Both the position numbers and the translations under genes were made by a program. A model generated the notes under the pieces. The model was not told where the DNA came from, searched no databases, and worked only from the letters and a program-made list of their open reading frames with translations. Below, piece after piece: positions 37,301 through 47,628 of a stretch of DNA of 64,000 bases. Numbering within the stretch: position 1 is the first letter of the stretch; each line of letters begins with the position of its first letter. Origin of the DNA: Anaerolineaceae bacterium UBA4775 (GTDB lineage: Bacteria > Chloroflexota > Anaerolineae > Anaerolineales > Anaerolineaceae); assembly GCA_002403205.1 (NCBI GenBank), contig DHHJ01000017.1:100444-164443 (forward strand), read 5' to 3'.

Positions 37301-39481
37301 ATGACGGAGATTGTGAGAAAAAAACCTGTGATGTTCAGCCTGCCCAGACGGATCAAACGCCTTGAGGAATTGGCTTATAACCTGTGGTGGGTCTGGCATC
37401 CGGAAGCGCAACGTTTATTTAAGGAAATCGACAGTTTGCTGTGGGAGGATTCCTATCATAACCCGGTCGTGTTCCTGCGTGATGTAGATCGCACCCGCAT
37501 GAACGCCATGATCAACGACCGTTATTTTTTGGATAAGTACGACCGTGTCATGCGTGAATTTGACCGGTACATGAAAGCGAACGACACCTGGTTCTCTGAA
37601 ACTTACCCGGCTTTAACGGACGAATTGGTCGCTTACTTCTCTTTTGAGTTCGGTCTGCATGAATCCCTGATGGTCTATGCAGGTGGTCTGGGCATCTTGT
37701 CCGGCGATCATCTCAAGCAAGCCAGTGACCTGGGGATCCCCCTGGTGGCAGTGGGGTTTGTGTACACCTACGGGTACTTCTCTCAGCGCATCAGTGAAGA
37801 CGGCTGGCAAGAGGCTGAAAACGTCCCGATCAACTTTGATGACCTGCCCCTGATCAGTCTTCAGGATAAGAGCGGCGAGCCTGTGAAAATCTCGATTGAC
37901 CTTCCCGGGCGAAAGGTGTGTGCACGGGTCTACGAACTGGATGTAGGGCGAGTCAAACTGTACCTGCTTCATACCAACATCCCGGATAACAGCCCCAACG
38001 ACCGCCAGTTGACCGACCGGCTCTACATCAGCGATTTGGAACTGCGCATCTCCCAGGAGATCCTGTTGGGGATGGGCGGTGTGCGGGCTTTGCGGGCTTT
38101 GGGATATACACCCACAGCCTGGCACATGAACGAAGGGCATTCCGCTTTCCTGACCCTCGAAAGAGCGCTGGAATATATCCGTAAGGGGATGACCTTTGCT
38201 GAAGCGACCGACTTGATCAACAAGACCAACATCTTCACCACCCACACCCCGGTGCCTGCCGGCAACGATGAATTCCCATTGTGGCTGATCGATAAATATT
38301 TTTCCCATGTTTGGCCTGAGCTTGGGCTCTCACGGGATGAATTCATTGAGATTGCCAAGATCAACCAATCCTGGGGCGGGGATGCGTTTTCCATGCCGGT
38401 TCTGGCGCTAAAGCTGTCTGAGTTCAGTAACGGCGTGTCGGAACTGCATGGGAAAGTTGCCAGGGAAATGTGGAACTTCTTGTGGACTGATAAGAAGGAA
38501 GAAGAAGTCCCAATCGATCATATCACCAATGGAATCCACACCGAAACCTGGCTCGCCAGGCGCATGGGCATCCTGTTCTCGCGCTATATGGGTTCAGATT
38601 GGACAGAGCGCATTTGCGACCTCGATTTTTGGGCCCAGGTAGAGAACATCCCTGATGAAGAATTATGGCTCGTCCACCGGCACTTGAAACGTAAGCTGGT
38701 GGCCTACATCATCGACCGCGGGCGTAAAAAATGGGCCAGCAACCATGTGCACCCTGTGAAAACCATCGCCAGCGGTGTACTGCTTGACCCGTATGCCCTC
38801 ACCATCGGCTTTGCCCGGCGTTTTGCCACCTACAAGCGGGCCAACCTTATCTTCCACGATTACGATCGGCTGATGCGCATTGCGACCAACGCCCGCATGC
38901 CGGTTCAGTTTGTCTTTGCCGGGAAAGCCCATCCTGCGGATGAGCCCGGGAAACTGATGATCCAGGAAGTGTATCAGGCGGTTAAAGACGCACGCTTTGG
39001 CGGCAGGCTGGCGTTCCTGGAAGATTACGACATGAACATCGCCCGCTATATGGTCCAGGGCGTGGATGTGTGGCTTAACACGCCGCGCCGCCCCCGCGAG
39101 GCCTCTGGTACATCCGGCATGAAAGCTGCCCTGAACGGCGTGCTCAACTTCTCGGTGCTGGATGGCTGGTGGCGTGAGGGCTACAACGGGCATAACGGCT
39201 GGGCCATCGGTGAGGATGTGACTCACTCAGATGACCAAGCAGCCCAGGATGAAGCCGATGCCAACGCCCTGTATGACACCCTTGAAAATGAGATCATCCC
39301 CTTGTACTATCAGCAGCGCTCGGCAGATAATTTGCCCTCTGAATGGATTGCCTGGATGAAAGAGAGCATCCGCACCCTGGGCGGGCAATTCAGCATGTGC
39401 CGCATGGTGACGGAGTACATGACTCGCATGTACGAGCCGGCTATCAACAACGGCATCAATGAGCGCAATGGAGAGTTGTAA
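37301..39481 (+). CDS. glgP: alpha-glucan (glycogen) phosphorylase
   Basis: A 726-aa glycosyltransferase family 35 phosphorylase, which releases glucose-1-phosphate from glycogen or maltodextrin. Conserved parts are NLWWVWHPEAQRLF, YFSFEFGLHESLMVYAGGLGILSGDHLK, WHMNEGHSAF and the PLP-lysine motif GTSGMKAALNG. The protein is shorter than the about 800-850 aa maltodextrin phosphorylases and belongs to the shorter bacterial/archaeal class. The ATG at 37301 is chosen over an in-frame GTG at 37274. The next gene follows after 5 bases. Confidence 0.93.
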   Translation: MTEIVRKKPVMFSLPRRIKRLEELAYNLWWVWHPEAQRLFKEIDSLLWEDSYHNPVVFLRDVDRTRMNAMINDRYFLDKYDRVMREFDRYMKANDTWFSETYPALTDELVAYFSFEFGLHESLMVYAGGLGILSGDHLKQASDLGIPLVAVGFVYTYGYFSQRISEDGWQEAENVPINFDDLPLISLQDKSGEPVKISIDLPGRKVCARVYELDVGRVKLYLLHTNIPDNSPNDRQLTDRLYISDLELRISQEILLGMGGVRALRALGYTPTAWHMNEGHSAFLTLERALEYIRKGMTFAEATDLINKTNIFTTHTPVPAGNDEFPLWLIDKYFSHVWPELGLSRDEFIEIAKINQSWGGDAFSMPVLALKLSEFSNGVSELHGKVAREMWNFLWTDKKEEEVPIDHITNGIHTETWLARRMGILFSRYMGSDWTERICDLDFWAQVENIPDEELWLVHRHLKRKLVAYIIDRGRKKWASNHVHPVKTIASGVLLDPYALTIGFARRFATYKRANLIFHDYDRLMRIATNARMPVQFVFAGKAHPADEPGKLMIQEVYQAVKDARFGGRLAFLEDYDMNIARYMVQGVDVWLNTPRRPREASGTSGMKAALNGVLNFSVLDGWWREGYNGHNGWAIGEDVTHSDDQAAQDEADANALYDTLENEIIPLYYQQRSADNLPSEWIAWMKESIRTLGGQFSMCRMVTEYMTRMYEPAINNGINERNGEL

Positions 39482-39486
39482 ACATC

Positions 39487-40017
39487 ATGGTTGATTTGTT
39501 GCTTTCACCTACAGCCTGGCTGGTTGCCGGGGGGATTTTCCTGGCACGCACGGTCAATATTGCCCTGGATACCTTGCGGTTCATGTTCACTTTGCGCGAA
39601 AAGCGTGGGTGGGCCTGGGTGCTGGGCTTTATCCAGTCGGTGATTTTCGTGGTGGTGATCGGCTCTGTGCTGACCAACCTTGAAAATCCCCTTAACATCA
39701 TCGGGTATTCAGCCGGGTTTGCCACCGGCAATGTGCTGGGTATGGCGATTGAAAAACGGCTGGCCATCGGCTACATGCACTACAATATCTTCAGCCGCAA
39801 CCATAGCACAGAGATTGCAGACGCGTTGCGCGCTGCCGGCTTCGGAGTGACGGAAATCCCGGCCCGAGGGCGAGATAGCAGTTTTATGTTGATCGATTGC
39901 CGGGTCAGGCGTAAGGATATAGAGGAGGTGGAATCCCTCGTGCTGGAGATTGACCCGGAGGCATTCATCACCGCCGAGGACATTGTCCCCCGGCGAAGTG
40001 GCGTCTGGCGGGTCTGA
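39487..40017 (+). CDS. UPF0316/DUF5698-type membrane protein with DUF2179 domain
   Basis: A 176-aa protein with three transmembrane segments in the first 90 residues (LVAGGIFLARTVNIALDTLRF, then VLGFIQSVIFVVVIGSVL and YSAGFATGNVLG), followed by a soluble DUF2179-like domain (AARGRDSSFMLIDCRVRRKD-type region, then FITAEDIVPRRSGVW). Family members occur widely in bacteria and have no established function. The gene is five bases after glgP, so co-transcribed, but a link to glycogen metabolism is not implied by the family. Confidence 0.87.
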   Translation: MVDLLLSPTAWLVAGGIFLARTVNIALDTLRFMFTLREKRGWAWVLGFIQSVIFVVVIGSVLTNLENPLNIIGYSAGFATGNVLGMAIEKRLAIGYMHYNIFSRNHSTEIADALRAAGFGVTEIPARGRDSSFMLIDCRVRRKDIEEVESLVLEIDPEAFITAEDIVPRRSGVWRV

Positions 40018-40034
40018 CCCTCAATATGAACATC

Positions 40035-40067
40035 AAGGCTGAGGTCGCATTGACCCCGGCCTTTTTT
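40035..40067 (+). terminator. rho-independent terminator after the glgP-UPF0316 unit
   Basis: AAGGC...GGTC pairs imperfectly with GACC...GCCTT across 40035-40063, followed directly by six T. Confidence 0.75.
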
Positions 40068-40246
40068 GTTGGCGTAATGTGGGCAGAGGCCTTGGACCAA
40101 AACAAGGCATTGAGGTTCCACCGGTCGTTCCCCGGCCTTCCCTGTTGATCCTGGCTTGGTGTTAATGGTTTAAATGGGCCATCATTATAAATCCCCGCTT
40201 AAGGATGTTGTATACTATAAAGAGCATCAAACGAACAGGAGGAACC

Positions 40247-42724
40247 ATGCCCAGAGACAACAACGAGTTTTTCCTTGGTAAAGCCTACGACCTTAACGAA
40301 GGCGCGATGCGGGAGGAACGGGTTTATTACGACCCGGACGACCTGACCACGCATGCTGTGATCACCGGTATGACCGGCTCGGGCAAGACTGGCCTGGGTG
40401 TGATCATCCTCGAGGAAGCTGCCTTGCAGGGCATCCCGGCCATCATTGTGGACCCCAAGGGTGACCTGACGAATTTATTATTGCATTTTCCTGACCTGCT
40501 GCCAGAGGACTTTCAGCCCTGGGTGGATAAAGACGCGGCCCGACGAGACGGGGTCAGTGTGGAGGAGGCTGCTGAAAAGGCGGCCGGGTCGTGGAAAAAA
40601 GGCCTGGCATCCTTTGGCCTGGGCAAAGAAGATCTTGAAACATTGCGCGATTCGGCTGAATTCGCTGTGTACACACCCGGTTCGGATGCGGGCTTGCCCG
40701 TTAGCATTTTGGCATCGCTATCTGTGCCGGATATCCCCTGGGAGGGCAACCGCGAGATCCTGCGTGAGCGCATCTCCTCCACGGTCACTGCGCTTTTAGG
40801 CCTGATCGGCATGCGCAATATCGACCCTGTTCAATCGAAAGAGCATATCCTGCTTTCAAACATCTTTGAAGAAGCCTGGAAATCCGGGAGGGACCTTGAT
40901 CTGGCCACCCTGATCACCCATGTGCAGTCGCCGCCCTTTGATAAGCTGGGCGTCTTTTCGCTGGATCAGTTCTACCCGGAGAAAGACCGCTTTAGCCTGG
41001 CCATGCAATTGAACAACTTCCTGGCCGCGCCCAGTTTTCATACCTGGCTGGAAGGCCAGCCGCTGGACGTCAAGCAATTGCTGTGGTCTCAAGCCGGCAA
41101 ACCGCGTCACAGCATCTTCTACCTCGCCCATCTGAATGACCAGGAGCGGATGTTCTTTGTGACCTTGCTCTATACCGCCATTGAGAGCTGGATGCGCACG
41201 CAAAAGGGCTCCAGCGGCCTGCGCGCCCTGGTGTATTTTGACGAGATCGTGGGATACCTGCCGCCGACCATGAACCCGCCCAGCAAGAATATCATCCTGC
41301 GCATGCTCAAGCAGGCGCGTGCCTTTGGCGTCGGCCTAATCCTGGCCACGCAAAACCCGATCGACCTGGATTACAAGGCGCTTTCGAACGCCGGTACATG
41401 GATGATCGGCCGTTTGCAGACAGAACAGGATAAAGCCCGCCTGCTGGATGGCCTGGAAGGTGCCGCTCCGGGTGTGGACCGCCGATCCTATGACCGGATG
41501 ATCTCACTGTTGGGCAAACGGGTCTTTTTGCTGCACAATGTGCACGATTCTGGGGCGCAGACTTTTAGTACCCGCTGGGCGATGAATTACCTGCCAGGGC
41601 CGATGACCCGGGCGCAGATCCCGGCCGTCAATGCCCTGGCCCAAGCCATGGAACGCCGCTCTGAGCCGGTCGTCTCCGTGCTGGGGGGCACTCAACCGGA
41701 AAAAACCGGGTCAGGATTGGGCCGCGATGTTGCGCCGGTGGTGCCAGGCTCCGTCCCCGCGTTTTATTACCCCGTGAACCGCGGCATCTCGGATGCCTTG
41801 CAGGAGGTCGCAAGTCAATTGCCGGGAGAAGCCCCACGGCCCCAGTATCTATACAAACCTGAACTGGTCGGGCAGGCGCGGGTGGTCTACCTGGCGCGCA
41901 AGTACAACATCAGCGAAGAATTAACCTTCACCGTTCGCATCGATGAACTGCGCCGGCGCGGGTTGGTGCGCTGGGAAAACTACACCGCTGACCCGCTGGA
42001 ACTGCGTGTGCTGGAGGATAACCCGCTGCCTGAAGCGAACTTTGACACCCTGGAGAACCTCAGTTTGGTCGATGGAAAAACTATTAAGGAGCTGGAGAGT
42101 GATTTTGCGGATTGGATCTATCGCACCCAAAGCATGAAATTGCGGTTGAACGAATCCCTGGATGTGGTGGCCGGGCCAAACGTCTCGGATGAAGACTTCA
42201 AGCGCATGTGTGAGCAGGCGGCAGAGAAGAAGAAGCAGGCCGACCTTGACGCGCTGAATAAGAAATTTGATCGCGATTTGGATACTTTAGAGACCCGGTT
42301 AGAGCGGGAGGAAACCCGCCTGGCGGGCTACAAAGACCAGCTGGGGCACCGCCGGGTGGAGGAGCTCGGTAAAGGCGTGGAAAACGTATTGGGTTTATTC
42401 ACTGGCAGCCGCCGCTCGATGAGCACCTCGCTGACCAAGCGCCGAATGACCAGCCAGGCCAAAGCCAATGTGGAGAAGAGCGAGCTGGAGATTAAGAACA
42501 TCCAGAAAGATATTGAGGAGTTTAAAGCTGAACGCGCAGATGCACTGGCCAAAGTGGATCAGAAGTGGGCTGATGTGCATGACCAGGTGGTAGAGGAGCC
42601 GGTTTCACCCTTTAAAAAGGATATTTATATTGAAAAGTTCGGGCTCTTGTGGCTGCCTTATTATGCCTTTGAAAAAGAGGGCGGCTGGGTGACTGTTCCG
42701 GCCTTCCGCTGGGGGGCACGCTAG
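40247..42724 (+). CDS. HerA/VirB4-like ATPase (DUF87 family)
   Basis: An 825-aa P-loop ATPase of the HerA/FtsK superfamily. The Walker A motif is ITGMTGSGKTGLGV, Walker B-like PAIIVDPKGDL, a further VYFDEIVGYLPP and a sensor region LILATQNPIDLDYKALSNAGTWMIGRLQ. The C-terminal third, from about residue 640, is a long charged coiled coil followed by a conserved tail. Such ATPases pump DNA or partner with nucleases, but no partner nuclease is adjacent. The ATG at 40247 has AGGAGG directly upstream. Confidence 0.9.
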   Translation: MPRDNNEFFLGKAYDLNEGAMREERVYYDPDDLTTHAVITGMTGSGKTGLGVIILEEAALQGIPAIIVDPKGDLTNLLLHFPDLLPEDFQPWVDKDAARRDGVSVEEAAEKAAGSWKKGLASFGLGKEDLETLRDSAEFAVYTPGSDAGLPVSILASLSVPDIPWEGNREILRERISSTVTALLGLIGMRNIDPVQSKEHILLSNIFEEAWKSGRDLDLATLITHVQSPPFDKLGVFSLDQFYPEKDRFSLAMQLNNFLAAPSFHTWLEGQPLDVKQLLWSQAGKPRHSIFYLAHLNDQERMFFVTLLYTAIESWMRTQKGSSGLRALVYFDEIVGYLPPTMNPPSKNIILRMLKQARAFGVGLILATQNPIDLDYKALSNAGTWMIGRLQTEQDKARLLDGLEGAAPGVDRRSYDRMISLLGKRVFLLHNVHDSGAQTFSTRWAMNYLPGPMTRAQIPAVNALAQAMERRSEPVVSVLGGTQPEKTGSGLGRDVAPVVPGSVPAFYYPVNRGISDALQEVASQLPGEAPRPQYLYKPELVGQARVVYLARKYNISEELTFTVRIDELRRRGLVRWENYTADPLELRVLEDNPLPEANFDTLENLSLVDGKTIKELESDFADWIYRTQSMKLRLNESLDVVAGPNVSDEDFKRMCEQAAEKKKQADLDALNKKFDRDLDTLETRLEREETRLAGYKDQLGHRRVEELGKGVENVLGLFTGSRRSMSTSLTKRRMTSQAKANVEKSELEIKNIQKDIEEFKAERADALAKVDQKWADVHDQVVEEPVSPFKKDIYIEKFGLLWLPYYAFEKEGGWVTVPAFRWGAR

Positions 42725-42780
42725 CGGCCTGTTGGGGGGGATCTGGCAGCGAAAAAGTGCATCATTTCTGATGAGAAGCG

Positions 42781-42820
42781 CCGCAGGGGTGGGGTTGACC
42801 GCCTACCCCTGCGGTTTGTT
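42781..42820 (+). terminator. intrinsic terminator after the HerA-like gene
   Basis: CCGCAGGGGT (42781-42790) pairs with ACCCCTGCGG (42805-42814) around a 14-base loop, followed by TTTGTT. Confidence 0.8.
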
Positions 42821-42930
42821 CAATCAACAGATAAAACTCCCTTAAACAATCAACATGATCTGATATACCTTTAACAATCGCTGTGTATAATTAAAAGATG
42901 ATAGAAATTAATTAATAAAAGGAGTTAATA

Positions 42931-43359
42931 ATGATCAAAAGGACAGCAGTGGCCGTTTGGCGGGGCGACCTCAAGGGTGGCAGTGGTTCCCTTGAATTGG
43001 GCAGCGGCGCGTTCAGCGGAAAGTATTCCTTCACCTCGCGCTTTGAAGATGGGGTAGGGACCAACCCGGAAGAGCTGATCGGCGCGGCCCACGCCGGTTG
43101 TTTTTCCATGGCCCTCAGCGGGGAGTTATCCAAAGCGGGCTATACCGTTGAAGAGATCAACACCGAAGCAATCGTCTCGATGGAAAAGGGCGAAGCAGGT
43201 TTTTCGATCACGGGCATTAAGCTGATCACCAAAGCCCGTGTGAAGGACATCGAAATGGAAACGTTCGCCAAGTTTGCCTCAGGTGCAAAGGAAAACTGCC
43301 CGGTCTCCAGGGCGCTGACTGGGGTGAAGGTTTATTTAGAGGCGCATTTGCTGAAATAA
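42931..43359 (+). CDS. OsmC-family peroxide-resistance protein
   Basis: A 142-aa OsmC-type thiol peroxidase that reduces organic hydroperoxides. The two catalytic cysteines are in ELIGAAHAGCFSMAL (about residue 57) and GAKENCPVSRAL (about residue 125). Sequence from GKYSFTSRFEDGVGTNPEELI to the C-terminal TGVKVYLEAHLL fits the family. It has a good AGGAGT site and an intrinsic terminator, so it forms a single-gene unit. Confidence 0.95.
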   Translation: MIKRTAVAVWRGDLKGGSGSLELGSGAFSGKYSFTSRFEDGVGTNPEELIGAAHAGCFSMALSGELSKAGYTVEEINTEAIVSMEKGEAGFSITGIKLITKARVKDIEMETFAKFASGAKENCPVSRALTGVKVYLEAHLLK

Positions 43360-43384
43360 CCCAGAAAAGATAGACTACCAACAT

Positions 43385-43412
43385 AGGGATGCAGTTGTTT
43401 GCATCCCTTTTT
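43385..43412 (+). terminator. rho-independent terminator after osmC-type gene
   Basis: AGGGATGCA (43385-43393) pairs with TGCATCCCT (43400-43408) around a 6-base loop, followed by TTTTT. Confidence 0.9.
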
Positions 43413-43438
43413 GTTAAAGAACGCAAGGTGTCATTTAG

Positions 43439-43936
43439 GTCACGTGGGGTGACCAGTCGTCCATGAGACAACAGATGGTAACATGCTGCCTGAGACTGCT
43501 TCACTTCGTTCGCAGTGACAAAAGTGGGACGCTGTTGCCCATGTGATAACAAAATGTAATATGCTGCCGGAGACTGCTTCACTTCGTTCGCAGTGACAAA
43601 AGTGGGACGCTGTTGCCCAGGTGACAACTGAATGTAACATGACGCCGGAGACTGCTTCACTTCGTTCGCGGTGACAAAAGTGGGACGCTGTTGCCCATGT
43701 GATAACAAAATGTAACCTGCTGCCTGAGACTGCTTCACATCGTTCGCAGTGAGAAAATGGGGACGGAGTCACCCATGAGACAACAGATGGTAACATGCTG
43801 CCGGAGACTGCTTCACATCGTTCGCAGTGAGAAAATGGGGACGGAGTCGTCCACGTGACAACAGATGGTAACATGGTGCCTGAGACTGCTTCACATCGTT
43901 CGCAGTGACAAAATGGGATGCGGACACCCACGTGAC
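43439..43936. repeat. tandem repeat array, exact 78-bp period, six units
   Basis: The block starting GAGACTGCTTCAC recurs at 43492, 43570, 43648, 43726, 43804 and 43882, always 78 bp apart, with a partial unit before the first. Two subtypes alternate in groups: one has AAAAGTGGGACGCTGTTGCCC, the other AAATGGGGACGGAGTC. Each unit contains a TCACT...AGTGA stem. The ends carry a near-perfect inverted pair, GTCACGTGGGGTG (43439-43451) and CACCCACGTGAC (43925-43936). Because 78 is a multiple of 3, long but meaningless repetitive frames appear on the minus strand. Confidence 0.92.
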
Positions 43937-43980
43937 ATACCTCTGCATGATAAAATTAACCCCATCGGAGGTGCCAGAAC

Positions 43981-44424
43981 ATGCACATTGAATTGATGAC
44001 CCAGGTGAGTGACGAGATCGTGGCGGCTTTTGCGCGCTTGATTCCCCAGCTTACAGACTTTAGCCCTCCGCCAGGCCGTGAGGCCCTGGCTGAAATGGCA
44101 GGCTCTGGTTCGACCTATGTGTTTTTAGCGCGCCTGCCTGACCAGCACGGGGAGATCGCCGGCAGTGCCACCCTGGCCACCTTCCGCTCGCCGACTGGCC
44201 TGCATGGCTGGATCGAAGATGTGATCGTCGATGGCCGCGCCCGCCGCCAGGGGGTTGGGAAAGCCCTGACAGAGGCCTGTTTGGAAAAGGCACGCGCGTT
44301 GGGCTTGCGCGAAGTCAACTTAACCTCGCGCGCAACCCGCTGCGCGGCCAACCAGCTCTACCAGGCGATGGGCTTTATCCAGCGGGAGACGAACCTCTAC
44401 CGGTACGCGTTCCACACAGATTGA
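43981..44424 (+). CDS. GNAT family N-acetyltransferase
   Basis: A 147-aa GNAT acetyltransferase. The acetyl-CoA-binding motif A is IEDVIVDGRARRQGVGKALTEACLEKA, then LGLREVNLTSRATRCAANQLYQAMGF. The order and length are typical of small aminoglycoside/phosphinothricin-like GNATs; substrate unknown. The ATG at 43981 follows GGAGGTG, directly after the 78-bp repeat array, so its promoter must lie in or near the repeats. Confidence 0.88.
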   Translation: MHIELMTQVSDEIVAAFARLIPQLTDFSPPPGREALAEMAGSGSTYVFLARLPDQHGEIAGSATLATFRSPTGLHGWIEDVIVDGRARRQGVGKALTEACLEKARALGLREVNLTSRATRCAANQLYQAMGFIQRETNLYRYAFHTD

Positions 44425-44434
44425 CCCCCTTCGT

Positions 44435-44917
44435 TCAGGGTGCCGTTGTCGGGACGGGCAGGGTGTGCGTGGGGACGCCCTCCGGGGTGTCCGTTGCAGT
44501 GGGTTGGGGGGGCGGCAGCTCAGTTTCGGGTTCCGGGAATAAGGTTGAACTCTGCAGGGCCGATGCCAGCAGCGCCAGGGCGCGGGCCTCTGCATCTTGG
44601 CCTTCAGCCAGCGCGCGCTGAGCTTGCGAACCCAGGGCGAAAACTGGGTCGGGGTCTGTCAGCAGTGCCAGCCGCAGGGAGGCGCGCTGAAGATCACCGG
44701 TGACAGCGTACACCTGGGCAATGGTGCTGCGGTAAAAATCCTTTTGCACATCTCCCAGGCTGTCTGGGGCTGTGTTTTCATAGACCACAGGATTGATCAC
44801 CCAGGCATAGACCAGCCCGAGGATAAGCCCCAGGATCACCCCGGTCACCAGGTACAGCGGGCTGCGCTTCTGAGGCGGTGCGTAATCGGTGCGGATTTCC
44901 TGGGTATCATTCAACAT
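44435..44917 (-). CDS. membrane-anchored protein, paralogue A of a tandem pair
   Basis: A 160-aa protein not in a family I can name. A short cytoplasmic start is followed by one transmembrane helix (LYLVTGVILGLILGLVYAWVI, shown by position about residues 22-42), then NPVVYENTAPDSLGDVQKDFYRS, a helical TPR-like stretch (YAVTGDLQRASLRLALLTD) and a long Pro/Thr tail. The region after the helix matches the neighbouring gene. The ATG at 44917 with GAGGGA upstream is preferred to the TTG at 44935. Confidence 0.65.
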   Translation of the reverse strand: MLNDTQEIRTDYAPPQKRSPLYLVTGVILGLILGLVYAWVINPVVYENTAPDSLGDVQKDFYRSTIAQVYAVTGDLQRASLRLALLTDPDPVFALGSQAQRALAEGQDAEARALALLASALQSSTLFPEPETELPPPQPTATDTPEGVPTHTLPVPTTAP

Positions 44918-44935
44918 CGTGGCAGGTTCCCTCAA

Positions 44936-45292
44936 TCAGTTGATGCCGCCCAGGGCCAGGTGAATATCCGCAGCCAGGTTGCGCATGCGCGCCAGGTCGG
45001 CCAGGGCATACCCATGAGTTTCACCATAATCGATAGCCCGGTTTACCGTTTCCACAGGGGGCGCATCTCCCAAGAAGTCCAAGCGGGCTAAAGCCAGGGC
45101 CAGGTCACCCTCTGCCTGGTAGAGTTCCGCAATCATCAGGACCAGGTCGGCCTGGTAATCCACCCGCAGGGAGTCGGGGCTGGTGCTGCTGTACCGCACC
45201 GGGTTGATCCCCCAGCCGTAGCCGAGCCCGGCAGCAAACCCCGCCAGGATCGCCAGGCCGAAAAACACAAATCGCCAGGTCCGTCGCGTCAC
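44936..45292 (-). CDS. membrane-anchored protein, paralogue B of a tandem pair
   Basis: A 118-aa protein with one N-terminal helix (about residues 5-28) and the same pattern as its neighbour: GYGWGINPVRYSSTSPDSLRVDY, followed by a helical stretch LVLMIAELYQAEGDLALALARL. The best start is the GTG at 45292, supported by AGAGGA placed inside the end of the urocanase gene; longer frames would overlap that gene heavily. Both paralogues keep a WxINPVxYxxTxPDSL motif directly outside the helix. Likely a small membrane protein family with a TPR-like fold; function unknown. Confidence 0.65.
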   Translation of the reverse strand: MTRRTWRFVFFGLAILAGFAAGLGYGWGINPVRYSSTSPDSLRVDYQADLVLMIAELYQAEGDLALALARLDFLGDAPPVETVNRAIDYGETHGYALADLARMRNLAADIHLALGGIN

Positions 45293-45293
45293 T

Positions 45294-46952
<1,659 letters not shown>

Positions 46953-46972
46953 AGAGGGTCTCCTTGTGTGCA

Positions 46973-47440
46973 TCCGAATTCTATTTAATTTAATTATAGT
47001 CGTTTCTGAGGGCTGGTGGAATTTTAAACTTTACCCACACAGAAAACACGGAAATAATTGCTCAATCAGGGCGAATGGCTCGCCAGAGCTGTTTTAAGGC
47101 TTTGGGTTCGGGGTTTGAATCCACCATTTACGAAATGCATCGCATCCCCGGCGGTTTATGCACCGTCTGACGACGGCGTGGGTATATCTTTGCAGGCGCG
47201 GTGCGCTTCCTGGCTAGCCTATCCCCCACACCAAGGGCAACCAGCTATGGACGGAGCTGGGCATATTGGAAGGCAAACCGTTTTATTTTTATGTTGCACG
47301 GCCAATGGGTCGAACCGGCAGGCAACGTGGAGCTACCCTGCAGTTCGGGCCGGGATGTGATCAAGGATATTTGTAAGGATGCAGGGGTGCCCTTTGCGCC
47401 CGATAAAGAGGCTAGTAGCAGTTAAACAACCTTTAACCGT
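46973..47440. other. non-coding stretch with decayed fragments
   Basis: About 470 bases upstream of the pyr promoter. A T-loop-like GGTTTGAATCC near 47112-47122 resembles part of a tRNA but no cloverleaf forms. A plus-strand frame ending at 47425 contains ELPCSSGRDVIKDICKDAG, faintly reminiscent of HicA toxins. Both could be remnants; neither supports a gene call. Confidence 0.3.
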
Positions 47441-47447
47441 TTTTCTC

Positions 47448-47475
47448 TTGACAGGAATCTAAAAAAGCATAGAAT
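47448..47475 (+). promoter_or_regulatory. promoter of the pyrimidine operon
   Basis: TTGACA (47448-47453), a 16-bp spacer and TAGAAT (47470-47475). It is placed to start a leader that contains a small ORF and an intrinsic terminator before pyrC. Confidence 0.7.
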
Positions 47476-47487
47476 AGTGCCAGTGTT

Positions 47488-47628
47488 ATGTGCTTAACCT
47501 TGTTCTTGAGTTCCCCTGCTGAGCATTTCCCTGCGCCGCCCTCGGCGATCAATTTACCATTTGCAGAGAGCCTTTACCGGCTCTCTTTTTTTGTGTCTGG
47601 AGGCATCCTATGCGCATTCCTGGTTTGA
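47488..47628 (+). CDS. possible leader peptide of the pyr attenuator
   Basis: A 46-codon frame starts with ATG about 12 bases after the -10 element, runs without a stop through both arms and the T-run of the intrinsic terminator (reading [10 protein letters not shown] there), and ends 19 bases inside pyrC in another frame. Its 5' part is U-rich (MCLTLFLSS). This layout matches the E. coli pyrL leader of pyrBI, a 44-residue peptide whose translation up to the stalled polymerase prevents termination. There is no clear ribosome binding site, so translation would be nearly leaderless. Confidence 0.35.
   Translation: MCLTLFLSSPAEHFPAPPSAINLPFAESLYRLSFFVSGGILCAFLV
47565..47592 (+). terminator. attenuator terminator in the pyr leader
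   Basis: AGAGAGCC (47565-47572) pairs with GGCTCTCT (47579-47586) around TTTACC, followed by a T-run to 47592. It lies only 18 bases before the pyrC start, so transcription must read through it for the operon to be expressed. Confidence 0.85.

Noticed and set aside
43440..43931. 163-codon repetitive minus-strand frame in the repeat array
   Set aside because: The 78-bp period is a multiple of three, so repeats create open frames; the CHCERSEAVS peptide is a known artefact of translated dispersed repeats.
43439..43936. CRISPR array
   Set aside because: The whole 78-bp unit repeats, including the parts that would be spacers; there are no cas genes nearby.
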